Source: Camarhynchus parvulus
Taxonomy: Eukaryota > Chordata > Aves > Passeriformes > Thraupidae
Length of the DNA stretch: 64,000 nt
NCBI RefSeq assembly: GCF_901933205.1
Contig: NC_044578.1
Coordinates: 14,222,501-14,286,500, forward strand
Direction of reading: 5' to 3'
Shown: one piece after another, positions 1 to 12,300 of the stretch
Layout of the letters: each line of letters starts with the position of its first letter
Position numbering within the stretch: position 1 is the first letter of the stretch
Notes under the pieces: model-generated
Told to the model about the DNA's origin: nothing
Database searches by the model: none
What the model saw: the letters and a program-made list of their open reading frames with translations, nothing else
Program-made: the position numbers and the translations under genes

Positions 1-103
1 ATTCTGATGCTGCTCAATCATCCTGTGAATTAATGTACAGTGTCACACAGTGCAAACACACAGCAATGGTTTGATTTTTTTTTCCTTGATCAGATGAAAG
101 TAC
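1..103 (-). other. SYDE2: SYDE2 intron 6 (5' part)
   Basis: This is the start of the intron after exon 6. Nothing else is seen before the window edge. Confidence 0.8.
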
Positions 104-335
104 CTGGCCACAGCTGAAGTAAGTAGTGAAGAACCTCTATGTGCTTTTTGAAGTCCAGGGCACTAGCAAGCTCTTCTGAGTCTGTGAAGACTCTGTTGTT
201 ATGGTTGGTGGTCTCCTGCCTCTGGCTCAGCAACACAGGGCCAAAGCACACAGCTAAATTCTGGCAGGTCATCTTATTCACTTCGTGGTAAGAAGCCACC
301 AGTTTCAGGTGATCCAACAGCATCTTCAGGGTAGC
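104..335 (-). CDS. SYDE2: SYDE2 exon 6: RhoGAP C-terminal part
   Basis: It encodes [20 protein letters not shown], then [20 protein letters not shown] and [19 protein letters not shown]. The Asn-containing NLAVCFGP motif is typical of RhoGAP domains. The acceptor is tttctttag|GCTACC and the donor is CCAG|gtactt. The exon leaves a phase-1 base, so at least one more coding exon must follow to the left of position 1. Confidence 0.93.
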
Positions 336-3300
336 CTAAAGAAACAAAATACTGCTCAGGAAACCAAACACTAGACAACAGTGGCGCTAGTCACAGCTCT
401 AGAGAGAAAAGATCAAGGCTGATAGCTCTGGTTTTACTACCAACACCCATCAACAGAACATCCAAGTGCTCAATTAGAAAAGCTGCATTTGACTGTGACA
501 GAGCAGACCAATTAAGACAGATTTTCTGGTAAAACTCAGTTTGTTTCTTATCTGAACTCAGTTTCACATAGATGAGTTTTCTCACAGTACATCAGGAAGG
601 GAGGAGAGGCTGCAGAAGCAGCACAGATGATCCAGGTACATTAGAAAATACAGAAACCCTCGAGATGATGTCAGCATCTGAACAAGCTTCCAGGTAATTC
701 CAGATACCGTGCAGGCCCCTCCCTCTCTCCCCCCAGAAGGGGCTGTGGTTTATGGTGCTACTCAGGAATTTGACAGGTAACAGTGCACAGCTCTCTTACA
801 CTGCACAGCATGGGAAGCAAAGGCTTTATTGCACATACTTAAGAAAGAGGAATGGATTTGCCCAGGTAATTCCAACATACAGATCAGAGAGCTCTGCAGA
901 AGTGGAGCAGGACAACACACGGGAATTATCATTTATCTGATCTTGCAAAAGTAGAGATCACAGCCTTTCATTCAGTTTTAAAGAAACAATATAAAATGAA
1001 ACCTAGAGGAAGTCCAGCAATGCAGACCTTCCAATTCATTGCAGCATGGAATATGTGGAGCATCACAAATGCAAGTGAACCACTTGATCTGATAAACAGT
1101 TCTGAGACATTTTATATCCAGTGTGAAAATGTTCCTTTAGTTTCTGAAGCTTGTGATTTATTTGAACGTGCTAACACTACTCACCTTCTCAACATCTGGC
1201 AGGCAATCCAGAAGGGCTGCTGTGTGCTCAGAGTCACTTGGGTCATTCTCACAACCACTGGCTGTCATTTTCAAGGGATTTTTCACCATTGCATCCAACA
1301 CCGCTTCATAGAGCTGCTTGGTTATCAGGGGAGAGGGCAGCTCTCGCAGATAATCCTTTAGGACACCTAATGAGACACAACAGCTGCCTTTAACAAGCTG
1401 CAGATTCTCTTTGCAGCAATTTTTGGGAGCATTAAAGCACATCAACTGCACTCATTACACAAGAAAATCCTCTGTGTCAGTGCCAAACCTGGCACTCAGG
1501 AGTGAGGGATGGGAGGACAACACCAAAAGGGCACAGCAAAGAGGGGCTGGAGCACAGGGCTGCTGCATGTGCAGGAGTGAGGACGCGGGGCACCAGGTGA
1601 ACATCTCCCCAAGCTTCCCTCCTTCAGGGTGAGGGGAGACAAGGAAAGGACTCAGAGCAGTCCACATCCCATCCAAGGAAAGGAGCTCCTACAAACATCA
1701 AAATCCAGCTTTCATACAAGTCTATCGGTTAGTTTTTCTTTTCTGTTTATTTTCAGCTATAAAATGATGAGCAAACATCCCAGTGCCAGGGGCACGTAGA
1801 GCAAAGCACATGGTGCCTTCTCACCCAGCCAAGCACAAAACAAACAGGTCCTTATGAGAGAGAGCCACCAGCCCTGCTGCCCCTGGGCACCCTGCACGCC
1901 AGCACACCACTCCCTCCAGCTGTGACAGATGTGATCCACACCTTTGGGAGGCACTGCCTGAAGTGCCCAGCACAGAGCCCTCCCTGGGGCACAGAAACAC
2001 TGCAGCGTTTCTGCAGCTGGGGTGTGCTGGGGCAGAGGCTGTTTCCAGGGACTGCAACAACCAGGCAAGCACCTCATTGACATCTATTCTTTCCAAAGAG
2101 GAATTGAGGTTTGCATTCTTGTAAGCTGGCTTTGGAACCTGGCTGATACTTCATTTTGAGAGGGGTTTCAGGATAAAATAACCCAAAATATTAAGGCTTC
2201 TAACAGCAGTCTCTGGAAAGGACATAGCAGGATGCTACCCAGGAGCAATATCCAATACAACCAACAAAAAATTGAAGGAAACAAGCCTGCTTCCCAGAAG
2301 TTTTCATTTTCCTTAAAAATTTGCTTTCTGTGCCACAAATATCTACTAATTTTAGCTAGATCACAACTGCATTTAAATACTTTGTTCGGAAGAAATGCTG
2401 GACTAAAAGAAACTGCTCAAAAGTAGATACTGCAGTTAACAAAACAGAAACAGTTTGAAAGGCAGATTTTTTTTAGCAGGCCCTCCTCACAACCTTGTAA
2501 AATCTCACATCACAGCAATTACCATCACACTGTGCCATTTAACAAAGCAACACTTTTCATCAACTCGAGCCTGTGTAACGGATCTGTAAAATGAACTGAA
2601 CAGCGTGGGCTTTGTTACAAGGTAGTTTCTAACAAAGTACAGGGAACAGAAGCTAACATTTTGTCCTTCACACGCAGAATGCATGTAAGAGTTGTCTTCT
2701 ACCTGTATAAATATTTTCATTTAAAAAAAAATCCTGTCCTTGCAGCAGTGCCCTGATCCTGAGCTGCCAAATCACCTCCTGCTGCAGCACGGGCAGGGGG
2801 CAGCCAGGCAAAACCATCTCTGCAGACACCACATGGCCTCCAGGAGCTCACTCTATGCTCAAAATGGGAACATCCCCTCAGGAACACAAAATATGAGAAC
2901 AACCACTTTTTCCTGAAAAAATATTTCTCCCAGTGTTTCGGTGGGATTTTTTTGTTTGCTTTAAAAAGAATATGCACTTTTGGTACTTCTCCACTAAAGT
3001 GGCTAATTTTTGTTTAGTAACTTACTCATATTCCTCCCTTCCCACCAAATATTTTTTCTTCCCTGAATTTAGAGGCTCATGTTCCCTATGTGGATTAGCT
3101 GGTTAAAATATTTATGAAACAAATGGGGCAGATGCTGATGCTGTACAACATGATCTGGGATATTTTCCTTTTTTCCTAAGCAAAATATTAGCAAGAGATG
3201 CTGACTTCTATCAAGATCTCTGTTTCAGTTGTGCTTTTTTCGGAGGCAGAGGCTGAAATCAAAACCATCTTACAGTAGGAAATTATAAGTTCTAATCAAA

Positions 3301-6300
3301 TTAGCTTATACTAATATAACAACTGTCTATTAATAATTATTTAGCAGAAATTGCTGCAATAACATCCACAATCATAGGACTGCCACCTGCCAAAGGACTT
3401 TCTCCTGTTCAGTTCCAGCTAACAGGATGGTTTGGGAGCCATGAATGCCCCTTGACCTTTTTAAATCCTTTTGTTATTCACTCAGCTAAATTAGCCCTCT
3501 AAGAGGCTGCTGTTATTTTTTTCCATGAATCTACGCTTCCTGCTGCTGCCAGCCCACTAGCACATTCCTCTTGACACAACCACACACAACAAATTTAGCC
3601 AGAGAGCAGAAATTGCCATCTTCATTAATTCCTCATTTTTCTGACCCACTGAACTGTTAAGAGCATTGCAAGCTTTATGCAGAGATATGAATTCACATGG
3701 ATGCCAACAGACACGATGCAACAACATGGCTACAGGTCAGTTCCATGAACTGCCTGCACGCCTCAGTTTGATCAATGATCCCACTTCACTGTGTGTCAGC
3801 TTGTGGCAATCCCAAGAGTATTTCTCACTCAAGGTTTAATCATTAAATGTTCATTCTTTAGTCTTTGGAGAGCTGTCAAAAAAAATATTATTCATCTTTT
3901 TGGAAAGGAGCACTACTCAAATTTCAAAAAGGACATAAGGCAGCACTTCAAATCAGCCAAGATTTATGCTGAGGATTCATATTCTGTGGAACACATGTTT
4001 TGGCTGATAGAACTATGAATCATGTGCATCAGCCTCAGCATTAAGTAATCAGGGGAAACATTCCCTCTCAACCCAACTCCCTAAGCACATGCAGTAAGTT
4101 TTGTGGGCTCTTTTATTCCTAGCACTAGGCACAGTGGCTAACTCAGCTGTCCACAAAACTGTAGTTTCCCCTGTCAATCCACAGTAGGCAGTTCCCAATA
4201 ACTGGAGTGGCTGCATTTGGTCAGTGGAAGGTACAGATGCCAAGAGCCCTTCCCTCCCTGCTCCCCCAGCCCACAGAGCCCCCACAGTCAGTCCTTGCAG
4301 CACAATGCTGACACAGGCACTGCAGGCACCTGCACAGCACAGCTGCAGGGCTACCAGGGCAAAAAATCTGCTTTTCAGTGTAATTCCTTAAAGCTCTTTT
4401 CCCTTATAAGGAAAGCAGCACGTAAGTAAACTCTTGCAAGAGAACACAAACTAAAGGACACCCAATAGACTTTCTGTAAGGCAGAGAACAAAGCTGTGGT
4501 CTTTTCACTCTTGCAATGCAAACTCTGGATGCAAAATGATTTCATGGAACAATCTGATATTAGAAGTTCTCACCATTTTTTCTCATTAATTTATTTGTAA
4601 AGAGAAGAAAATGACCCCGTTTAAAAGATCATTTATACTTTTTACCTTTACTGGACACCTCTTTTATAAAAGCTGTATAACGTCAGAGTGAAACACTGGT
4701 GGGTTAATGGCTGGATTTGACGATCTTTAAGGTCTTTTTAACCTAAACAATTCTATGATTCTATAAATACAAGTTTCTGACGCTGAGAATGCTGATACTT
4801 GTGACCAACATTGAACCCCACAGCAAAATCAGCCACGGCAAGTAAGGCAAACTGACTGGCTGCACACCCTGAACCAAGAGGTTCATGTAACTCAGTAAAT
4901 GTCATCGGGTAGCATCTTCTGATAACATGTTGTATCATTATAAAATGTAATGAATAAAATTAATTCCCAATACATTGAAATGAAATAAACCTCCAAATAG
5001 GGTATAAATCTTCTATACAGCTGGATGTTGGATATTACAGAAAGGGTTTTGGCACAGAAAATTCATACCCCAACTACTGTTACATTTTCCATCCCTTGAT
5101 ATACAGGCAGTGAATGCTTCTGACTAATTTCTCAGAGCAACTGGCTTACTCAGTGATGCCTGAAATCAGATCAACTTTAGCTTACATCAAATATCAATAG
5201 TTATAAAACTGTTCCAGTTTTTAGCAAACCAGAAAAACCTCAACAACTTACTTCAGTTCTGCGGTGCAGCTCCTGTGAAGAGAGACATGTAAGGAGCTGA
5301 TGCAGACAGGCTGCCCAGGACCTTCTTACCTTTGCCTGGAGCTTGCTGAGTGACACCAAGTGAAGGGCTACTCCAGGGAGCAGGAGAAAGCTCAGCAAGG
5401 TTTTTAAAAGCAGTGATCAAATGAAGGCGCTTTCCCACAGCTCTAACTAGCCTGCACAATACAAGGGGAAATCTGTTTCCATAACTCCTGCAGTCTCCAA
5501 CATAAAGGGGAGAACAGCTGCTCCAAGGCAGCCCTGGGTCACATGGTGAGGATCCACCAGCACAGCAGAGGGGCCTGATCACAAAAAAGCTTTTCCAGAT
5601 CTGCTCCAATACAAACCAATGGCAGAGATTTAAGCAGCTCCAAGACCCCAGCTCCTTTCAGACTGCCACTTCCCTCTGTACCCGGTGGAGCAGTTACAGG
5701 TCCCTCCATGTCCTCCCCTCCCTAAAAATCACTGCTGCTTCATCCATATTTACACCCCCACAGTACTTGCACTCATTCCCACCCAGCTTTCAGCAGAAGT
5801 TAAAAGCTTGTTAAAATGACAACAGAAAAAGAGTTCAAAGCACAATTTCCCCCTTTTAAAGGCACATGAGGAACATGCCACAACTCTGTTGGAAGAAAAG
5901 CAAGTAAATGTCTTACCTGTTATGACATTAATATCTGGGTACTCGCTCTCACAGAGAGTAACAGCCTTGCTGTCCCTCTCAAACGCCTCTCGAAGCTCCT
6001 TCTTCACCGCTGCCGAGCCACAGAGCCGGTACAGCCCCACCACCTGCAAGCACAAAGCACAGCCATGTCAGCACTGCCTGCCTGGGGACCAGTGACTGCA
6101 CCCTGTGCTGTGCCATCAGAGAGCCCAGCAGCAGCAGCTGGTGACTGCACTGTGTCTGTGCCATCAGAGAGCCCAGCAGCAGCAGCTGTTTGGGAATGTA
6201 GCTGGTTTTGCAGTTAGGCTGTCCCATCACCCCACACAGGACCAGACACCTCCCAGGACACAGGGGCTGGGAGCACTCAGAGAAGGATGCTCCTGTTTTC

Positions 6301-9300
6301 TCAACAGTCAACATGCTGAGCAGTGTTTTATCAACATAACACAAGTTCTAAATTGGAATGGCTTAATGTTTTGCTTTTATGCAGAATCAGGAAAGAAGTA
6401 CAGATTAAGCATATATTTGCTTCTCACCCTACTTACTCAGATCATCATTATTTTTTCCTGGCATAATTGTTTAATTATACAAAATAGAATTCAAACTTCA
6501 GCAGAAAGAAGTGAGAAGTGTTTAGAGCTTTATGTAAGCAAAATTGCAGTACAAATACAGTCATTACTCATCAGCAGAAGAAAAAGTCACACAACGGACT
6601 CCATACCAAAAGTGAGGGAAGTTACAAATCAATTAATAAACCAACACAAACCCAAAATAAGTGAAAGCATTTCCCTACAGTATTGCATTATATAGTAAAA
6701 AAAAAATTATACCCTTAACCAGAGTTTCAAGAAAATTGTAACTACTGCATTATTACACCTGTAAGATGTTGTTTTAAAGTTGACAAGATGCTGACTTCCA
6801 TGTGTTTCAAATTATATTGAAAGTTTTCTGCAAAACAGCTATTATTTAGCATGCTTAAGGTGATAGGAGTGAAACCCACATCATTCTTAAACTAAACTCC
6901 CAGTTAAATCATGCACTTTCATGTACTGAAATTTTCCATTTTATCATTATTTGTCATTTTCCTCAGCACCACTTATGCAAAGTACTACTATGATCTTACA
7001 AAACTAAGTCTTAGAAATATTAATTTTATGTTAATTAGCATTATCGGCAGGTGTACGGAGCAGTAAAAGGTTAATTCAAAATTACCATGGACTCAAGACA
7101 AAAAATTATCCAAAACCAAGCCAAACAAAAGAGCCCCACCTGTACTGTTTTAAAACCATGAGAATGAAGGTATGCAAGAAAAGCATTTTTCTGGTCATAT
7201 ATTAATTGGAAAGTGACCCAATGGAATTTGTACTCCCCCATTCTCAAGACTGAATGATATGATCTAGTTCATGCCTAAGACATTTCCTTTAAACTTTTAA
7301 AGTTTCCTAATGCCACATCTGAAATTCAGGTGGAGATTATGCACCATGACAGTATTTGCAGTCTATAGGAAAGTCAAAAATGTCAGACAAGCATGTGGTT
7401 AAAAGAAGAAGTTAACAGTATATTTTGAAGTTTTGGTTCTCTCTGTGCAAATACAAAAATAGATTTCATGCTCAAAAGCATCAGATACATTCAGATAACT
7501 CAAATCCCAATTGCTTCATTACCAGTGTTGCCTTGATTACCCAATATCATTTGCATGAATAGGTGCTAATAAGCCCATAATAAAGTGCTGAAACCATAGG
7601 ACACATCTACTAGAAAGAATAAAACTTCTCTTTTCCAGTAACTGCATGTTAGGAGAAGTATCCACAAGAAAAATCACACAGCTAATACCAGCGATGACTT
7701 TCAGCAAAAGAGCCACATGGAAGTTCCATTTCCCTCTATAGTTCATGACCTGGGTTATAAACAGCAGCGCTAATCTCATCACACCTGCAAGCATATCCAA
7801 CCTGTCAGCAATTTAAAATAGTAACACTGGTAGGTGTGACTACTTCTCAATTTCACCTGAGTGAGAACAGATGCAAAAGACAAGGAGGGCTCACGCATGC
7901 TGTGGAACAGCAGGCAACAGTCCTCCCACCAGTTTCAAACTCATTGCCAAGGGGAACATCTGAGCTTAAGACTGTGCATAGTCCTTCTTAACAGACCTCT
8001 TGTCTAACACCCATAACCAGTGATTTTTTCCATACCTCATTTTTCACACATATTTTTGTTCACTAGGTTACATCAACCAATAATGGGATGAAAAAAAGAC
8101 ACTGGGCACTTTTGCTTTGTAGCACTCCCAATTTTGAGGACAACCTGAAGAAAGACAAGGAGTGGCGGTGTGGGGAAAGAACTAATTCAGCCCCTCAGGG
8201 ACTCGTGCTAATGCTGTGTACAAAGTGATGACAGACATGGGTCTCAGGTACACTGGCTTCAGACTCCACCAAAAGATGGGCTCACTGTGTCCCTGCACAG
8301 AGTGTGGGTTTGGGTTTGAGCAAACAGTGAACCATATCATTTTGGCATTCAAATGTGTGTCCCTACACACTGACCCATGTCTCAGGGGTCAGACATTCTC
8401 AAGTTCGCAACTGATCTCTGCTTTCTGAGGGTGACTCTACACACTGGGGGCTGCAGGTTTGTTTCACAAACCCCACTTCTAAAGCTCAGCTGGGAGCAGT
8501 TCTTGTGAGCAAGTGTACTTCTCCTCTACAAATGCCAAGCTGGAAGTGCTGACTGCACACAGTCCTGTTATTCTTCCCACATTACAATAGCCAGTGTTCA
8601 ATACACACAAGCAGCAAAGGAAAAAAAAATTGACTTGTAAAGATGTTTTTCATTTCCCCCATTTCCACTCACTATCTACACTGCAACAACAGCTATTTCA
8701 ACACAGAAATACTGACAAAAGAGATTAAGATATGCACAGTACCTGACAGCCTCTCTTTTCAATCTCCAGAATGCATTTCTGCAACAAAAGTGGCACCATC
8801 AAGCCTGCGTTTTCCTTCTCCACAACTTTCCGAGCATCCACCCCAAACATCACAGGCTCACGGTCTGTGTCAAGGCCATCAAGAGAGTTTTCCCACTGCT
8901 CCATGAGTGACAGCTTGACATAAATAAGCCCCCTGGGCTCCAGTTTGACAGCCAGCTGATGTGTTTTGGTGACCCGAAAGAGAGTGGGAAGAGCCACAGT
9001 TCCATGACAACACACTCTGTTTTTCCGTGGGGTGGGTTCCCAGCTGAACACCACCAGCTTTAAGTGCTGAGCATTTTCGATTTCTATGTTGAATGTGTGG
9101 TCCATGTCAAGAAATGTTGTCCTACATGTGAGCAGGGCAGTCCTTGCTTTGTTTACTGAATCAACCTGTATTGCACAAAAGACATCTTTTGAGTCTATTC
9201 GTGGTGGCTTTAAGTCTTCAGCACCATAAAAGTGAATGCTCATGAGTCCAGAGATGTACTGAGAGCACTTGGGTTGATCAGAAAAGTTGTAGTGTCTGAA

Positions 9301-12300
9301 GGCATCGATATCTATTTCGGGTTTACCACTGTTACTTGGAAGGCTCTCCTTTCCTTTCCCACACTTGGTGTCAGGTCTGTGTTTACCTGATTTTGTTATA
9401 AGTTCAGGAGAGTCACCATCACTGAGGTAACCGCCTTTGTTGAAGGATTTGGAGCTCCTCAAACTCTTCTTTTTGTAGGTGTGTTGTGAGGACACACTGC
9501 TGTCAAGATGGTAACGGCTTATCACATTCCTGCTGGCAGCTGTGGTTGAGTTTCCAGAAGAAGGCAAAGACACTGTATGGCTTGTATCCCGGCAGCTACT
9601 TTTCAGCAGGGAAGGAGGATTATCTGAACTACTATGGCTTGAACTTCCCTTCACACTCAGCTTCCTGCTCAGCTCTGGCAGCTTTTTCATTTTCATGGAA
9701 AGCTTCCTCACAGTCCTGGGAGATTTAATTTTATCAGGGAAAGGCCAGTTGATTGATCCGCTTTTTTTCAGGGGACTGGGACTTGGAGGAGAAACCTCCG
9801 TGGAGGGTATATCAGGCTTGCGTGCAAGAGCAGCTCCAAACCCTTTAGAAGGAAAGAGAAGGAATAATCATTTTCAAACTGCAATTCTCAGAAATGGAAA
9901 AAATAAAATTTCAACTTGGGGAGAACATGTATGATTTGTCATAACCTGGTAAGTACAATTCATTCAGACACCCTTCACTCATTCAGTCAGATGGTCACAA
10001 GTGTTCAGAAAGCTGTGCTCTGCTGACTCGTTCAGCCAAACTTGGCAATTCACTGTCAAAAGCCAGATTTGTTCTGCTTTATGGAGATGAAAGGGCCAGA
10101 AACTACATATAAACAAATGAGCAATTGCACCCGCTGCATTCAGCTCGAGCCACTTGTGCTGCATCCCCCAGACAAGCACACACAGCCACATTCCTGGGGC
10201 ACAACTGCAAGGAAACCAGACTGAAAAAATCCTGGAAATATGGCAAAGGTACCCTTGTCTGTAGAGCAGTCAGCTACACAGCCAACACATCAGCACTGCC
10301 ACTCTAAATGTCTAGAGGAAAGACACTTGTCTCTAGCAAAGAATGTGGCTCTTTGTGTCCCTCTATTACCTCAAAGAGCCCTAAATCTCTCCTGTGTAGA
10401 CACAGGCAGTCTCACACCTTTTCTTTCATTTTTCTCAGCTTCTCCTTTCTACAGCATGATGTAAGATTTATTCCTTCCAAAAGCTGCATCCTGCATTGCC
10501 TCATTTCACTGCCTGCCAGCAACCTTCCATGTTTCCTGGCACTACCACCCCACCAGAGTTTTTAAAGTTAGACAGCTCCCAAGCGACATCCTCACAGGAA
10601 ATCACCCCCCTTTCAAGGTACCAAAAAGAAAAAAAAAATAACAGTAAGCACTGACGCTAAAAAGAGCAAAAGAAAAAAAACCAAACCAACAACACCTCCT
10701 CAATTCAGCAGTAAAGAACAGATAATTAAGGAACACAATTAGACATAAGCCAGTACTGCACACAGACAGGAACCTGTGGCTCACCTCATGCTCTAATACC
10801 CAAGGAAATGCAAATACCAAGTTTTGCTCAAGTCATTCTCACTTTTACCAGCATGAGGCAGTAATAACTGTAAGAAAATTGATCAATTTACCTGAGTTAA
10901 GAAACAATGCAGGAGGGAAGCTGAGGGCAGAATGATAGATAGATATTAATAAAATTACATTATTACTTTCACTTAGAGTCACTTTTCCTCCCCTTAAGAA
11001 ACAAAGAGTGCCTCTTGCTAGCAACAGCCATCCCCATCACCATTTTCAAATGTTAGCAGCTCCCAAGGGGACTGGGCAGCCTGTGCAGACTGGGGTTCTA
11101 CAGAGCCCCTAAACACACCAACCCTGTGTGAAGCAATTAGCCCAGGCAGCTCACAGAGACTCAAACACCTTTATCCATCCATCATTCCCCTATGCTAGCC
11201 ACAGAAAAGGAGATTGTTTATAGCATATAAAAAGAAAGAAAGAAAGAAGTGCTGTTTTCACAAGATGCTTAGTAAACCATACTTTAAAGGAGCTTCTCCT
11301 TCAGATTTGCCAAGGACTTACTACTTTAATTCTAAACTAACCACTTCAAGTCCACAGCAAGTGATTCTTACAAGTGCTTTGTGCATTCAAATTGATTTTC
11401 ACCACTGGACTGTAATGTACTTTTTATACTTCACCAAGCCTTAACAGCTAAATCAGGCAACCTGGTCTTTGACCAAAGTCATCTGCTGTGGTTTTGGTTC
11501 CCTTGCCCCCTTCCAAGAAAAAACCTACAAAGGCTAGTTCTAGTCTCAATAGAAGTTTGGATTAAGTAACTTTTGCAGACAGTGGCTTAAAAGAGTACCT
11601 TTAGAAAAGGAAGTTTCAGTTACGAAGAATAATGCATAGAATCTGTTTTCCAGAGGAACAGAAGAAAATTCATTTAATCCTGCATCTCATGGAAGTAGTT
11701 CCCTTGCAGGGGCAGGGCTATTTCTAGCACGCCTGCTGTGCTTTTCTGGCAAGCAGCTAGTTAGAAATGTGTTGTTTGATAAAGGCAGACAAAGCCTTCC
11801 CTTGTACTGCAAATCACCGCACGGTCCCACTGGTGGGCTGGCGTGGAGCGCTCTATAGCAATCACTGCCACACTGCAGCCTCTAACATTAATCTCCCCTT
11901 TCTGTCAAAACTCCTTGGCACAGGCTTGGAAAAGCAGGCCAGCAAATTAAACTTCCCCCCCAACTCATTAAAACCAAAGAGTCAGTCTAACACTATGACT
12001 TTTCTGTGTCCAACTTCTGCTGCGTTCAGCACCAAACAGTTAAAGTGAAATATGCGGCTGGAGGAAACTCAACAGTGGAGTATTATGCAGGATGGTATTC
12101 CCATCAGCACTGAGCCACATGTTGTTCCACTAAAGCCAGCAATGTGCTGAGGTATGCACGCAATTTTAAAAAGAGTGTACATGACAGCTCTGAACAAGCT
12201 ACAGGAGGAGTTGTAGCACAGCCCAGTAACACCTCACTGCCCAGCCTATCCATCCGACACAGCTTTCTCACAAGGGTGACAGCAAAACTGAATTGCACCT

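Noticed and set aside
391..585. Minus-strand frame with [13 protein letters not shown], recalling the SYDE2 C2 end
   Set aside because: It lies inside a well-defined intron, shares only a few residues with the C2 segment, and no splice phases fit.
6105..6695. 196-codon plus-strand open frame
   Set aside because: It runs through a SYDE2 exon-flanking tandem repeat and AT-rich intron, with no recognisable domain or coding-like composition.
9542..9934. Plus-strand open frame of 130 codons
   Set aside because: Antisense shadow of SYDE2 exon 3, which is the strongly supported frame.
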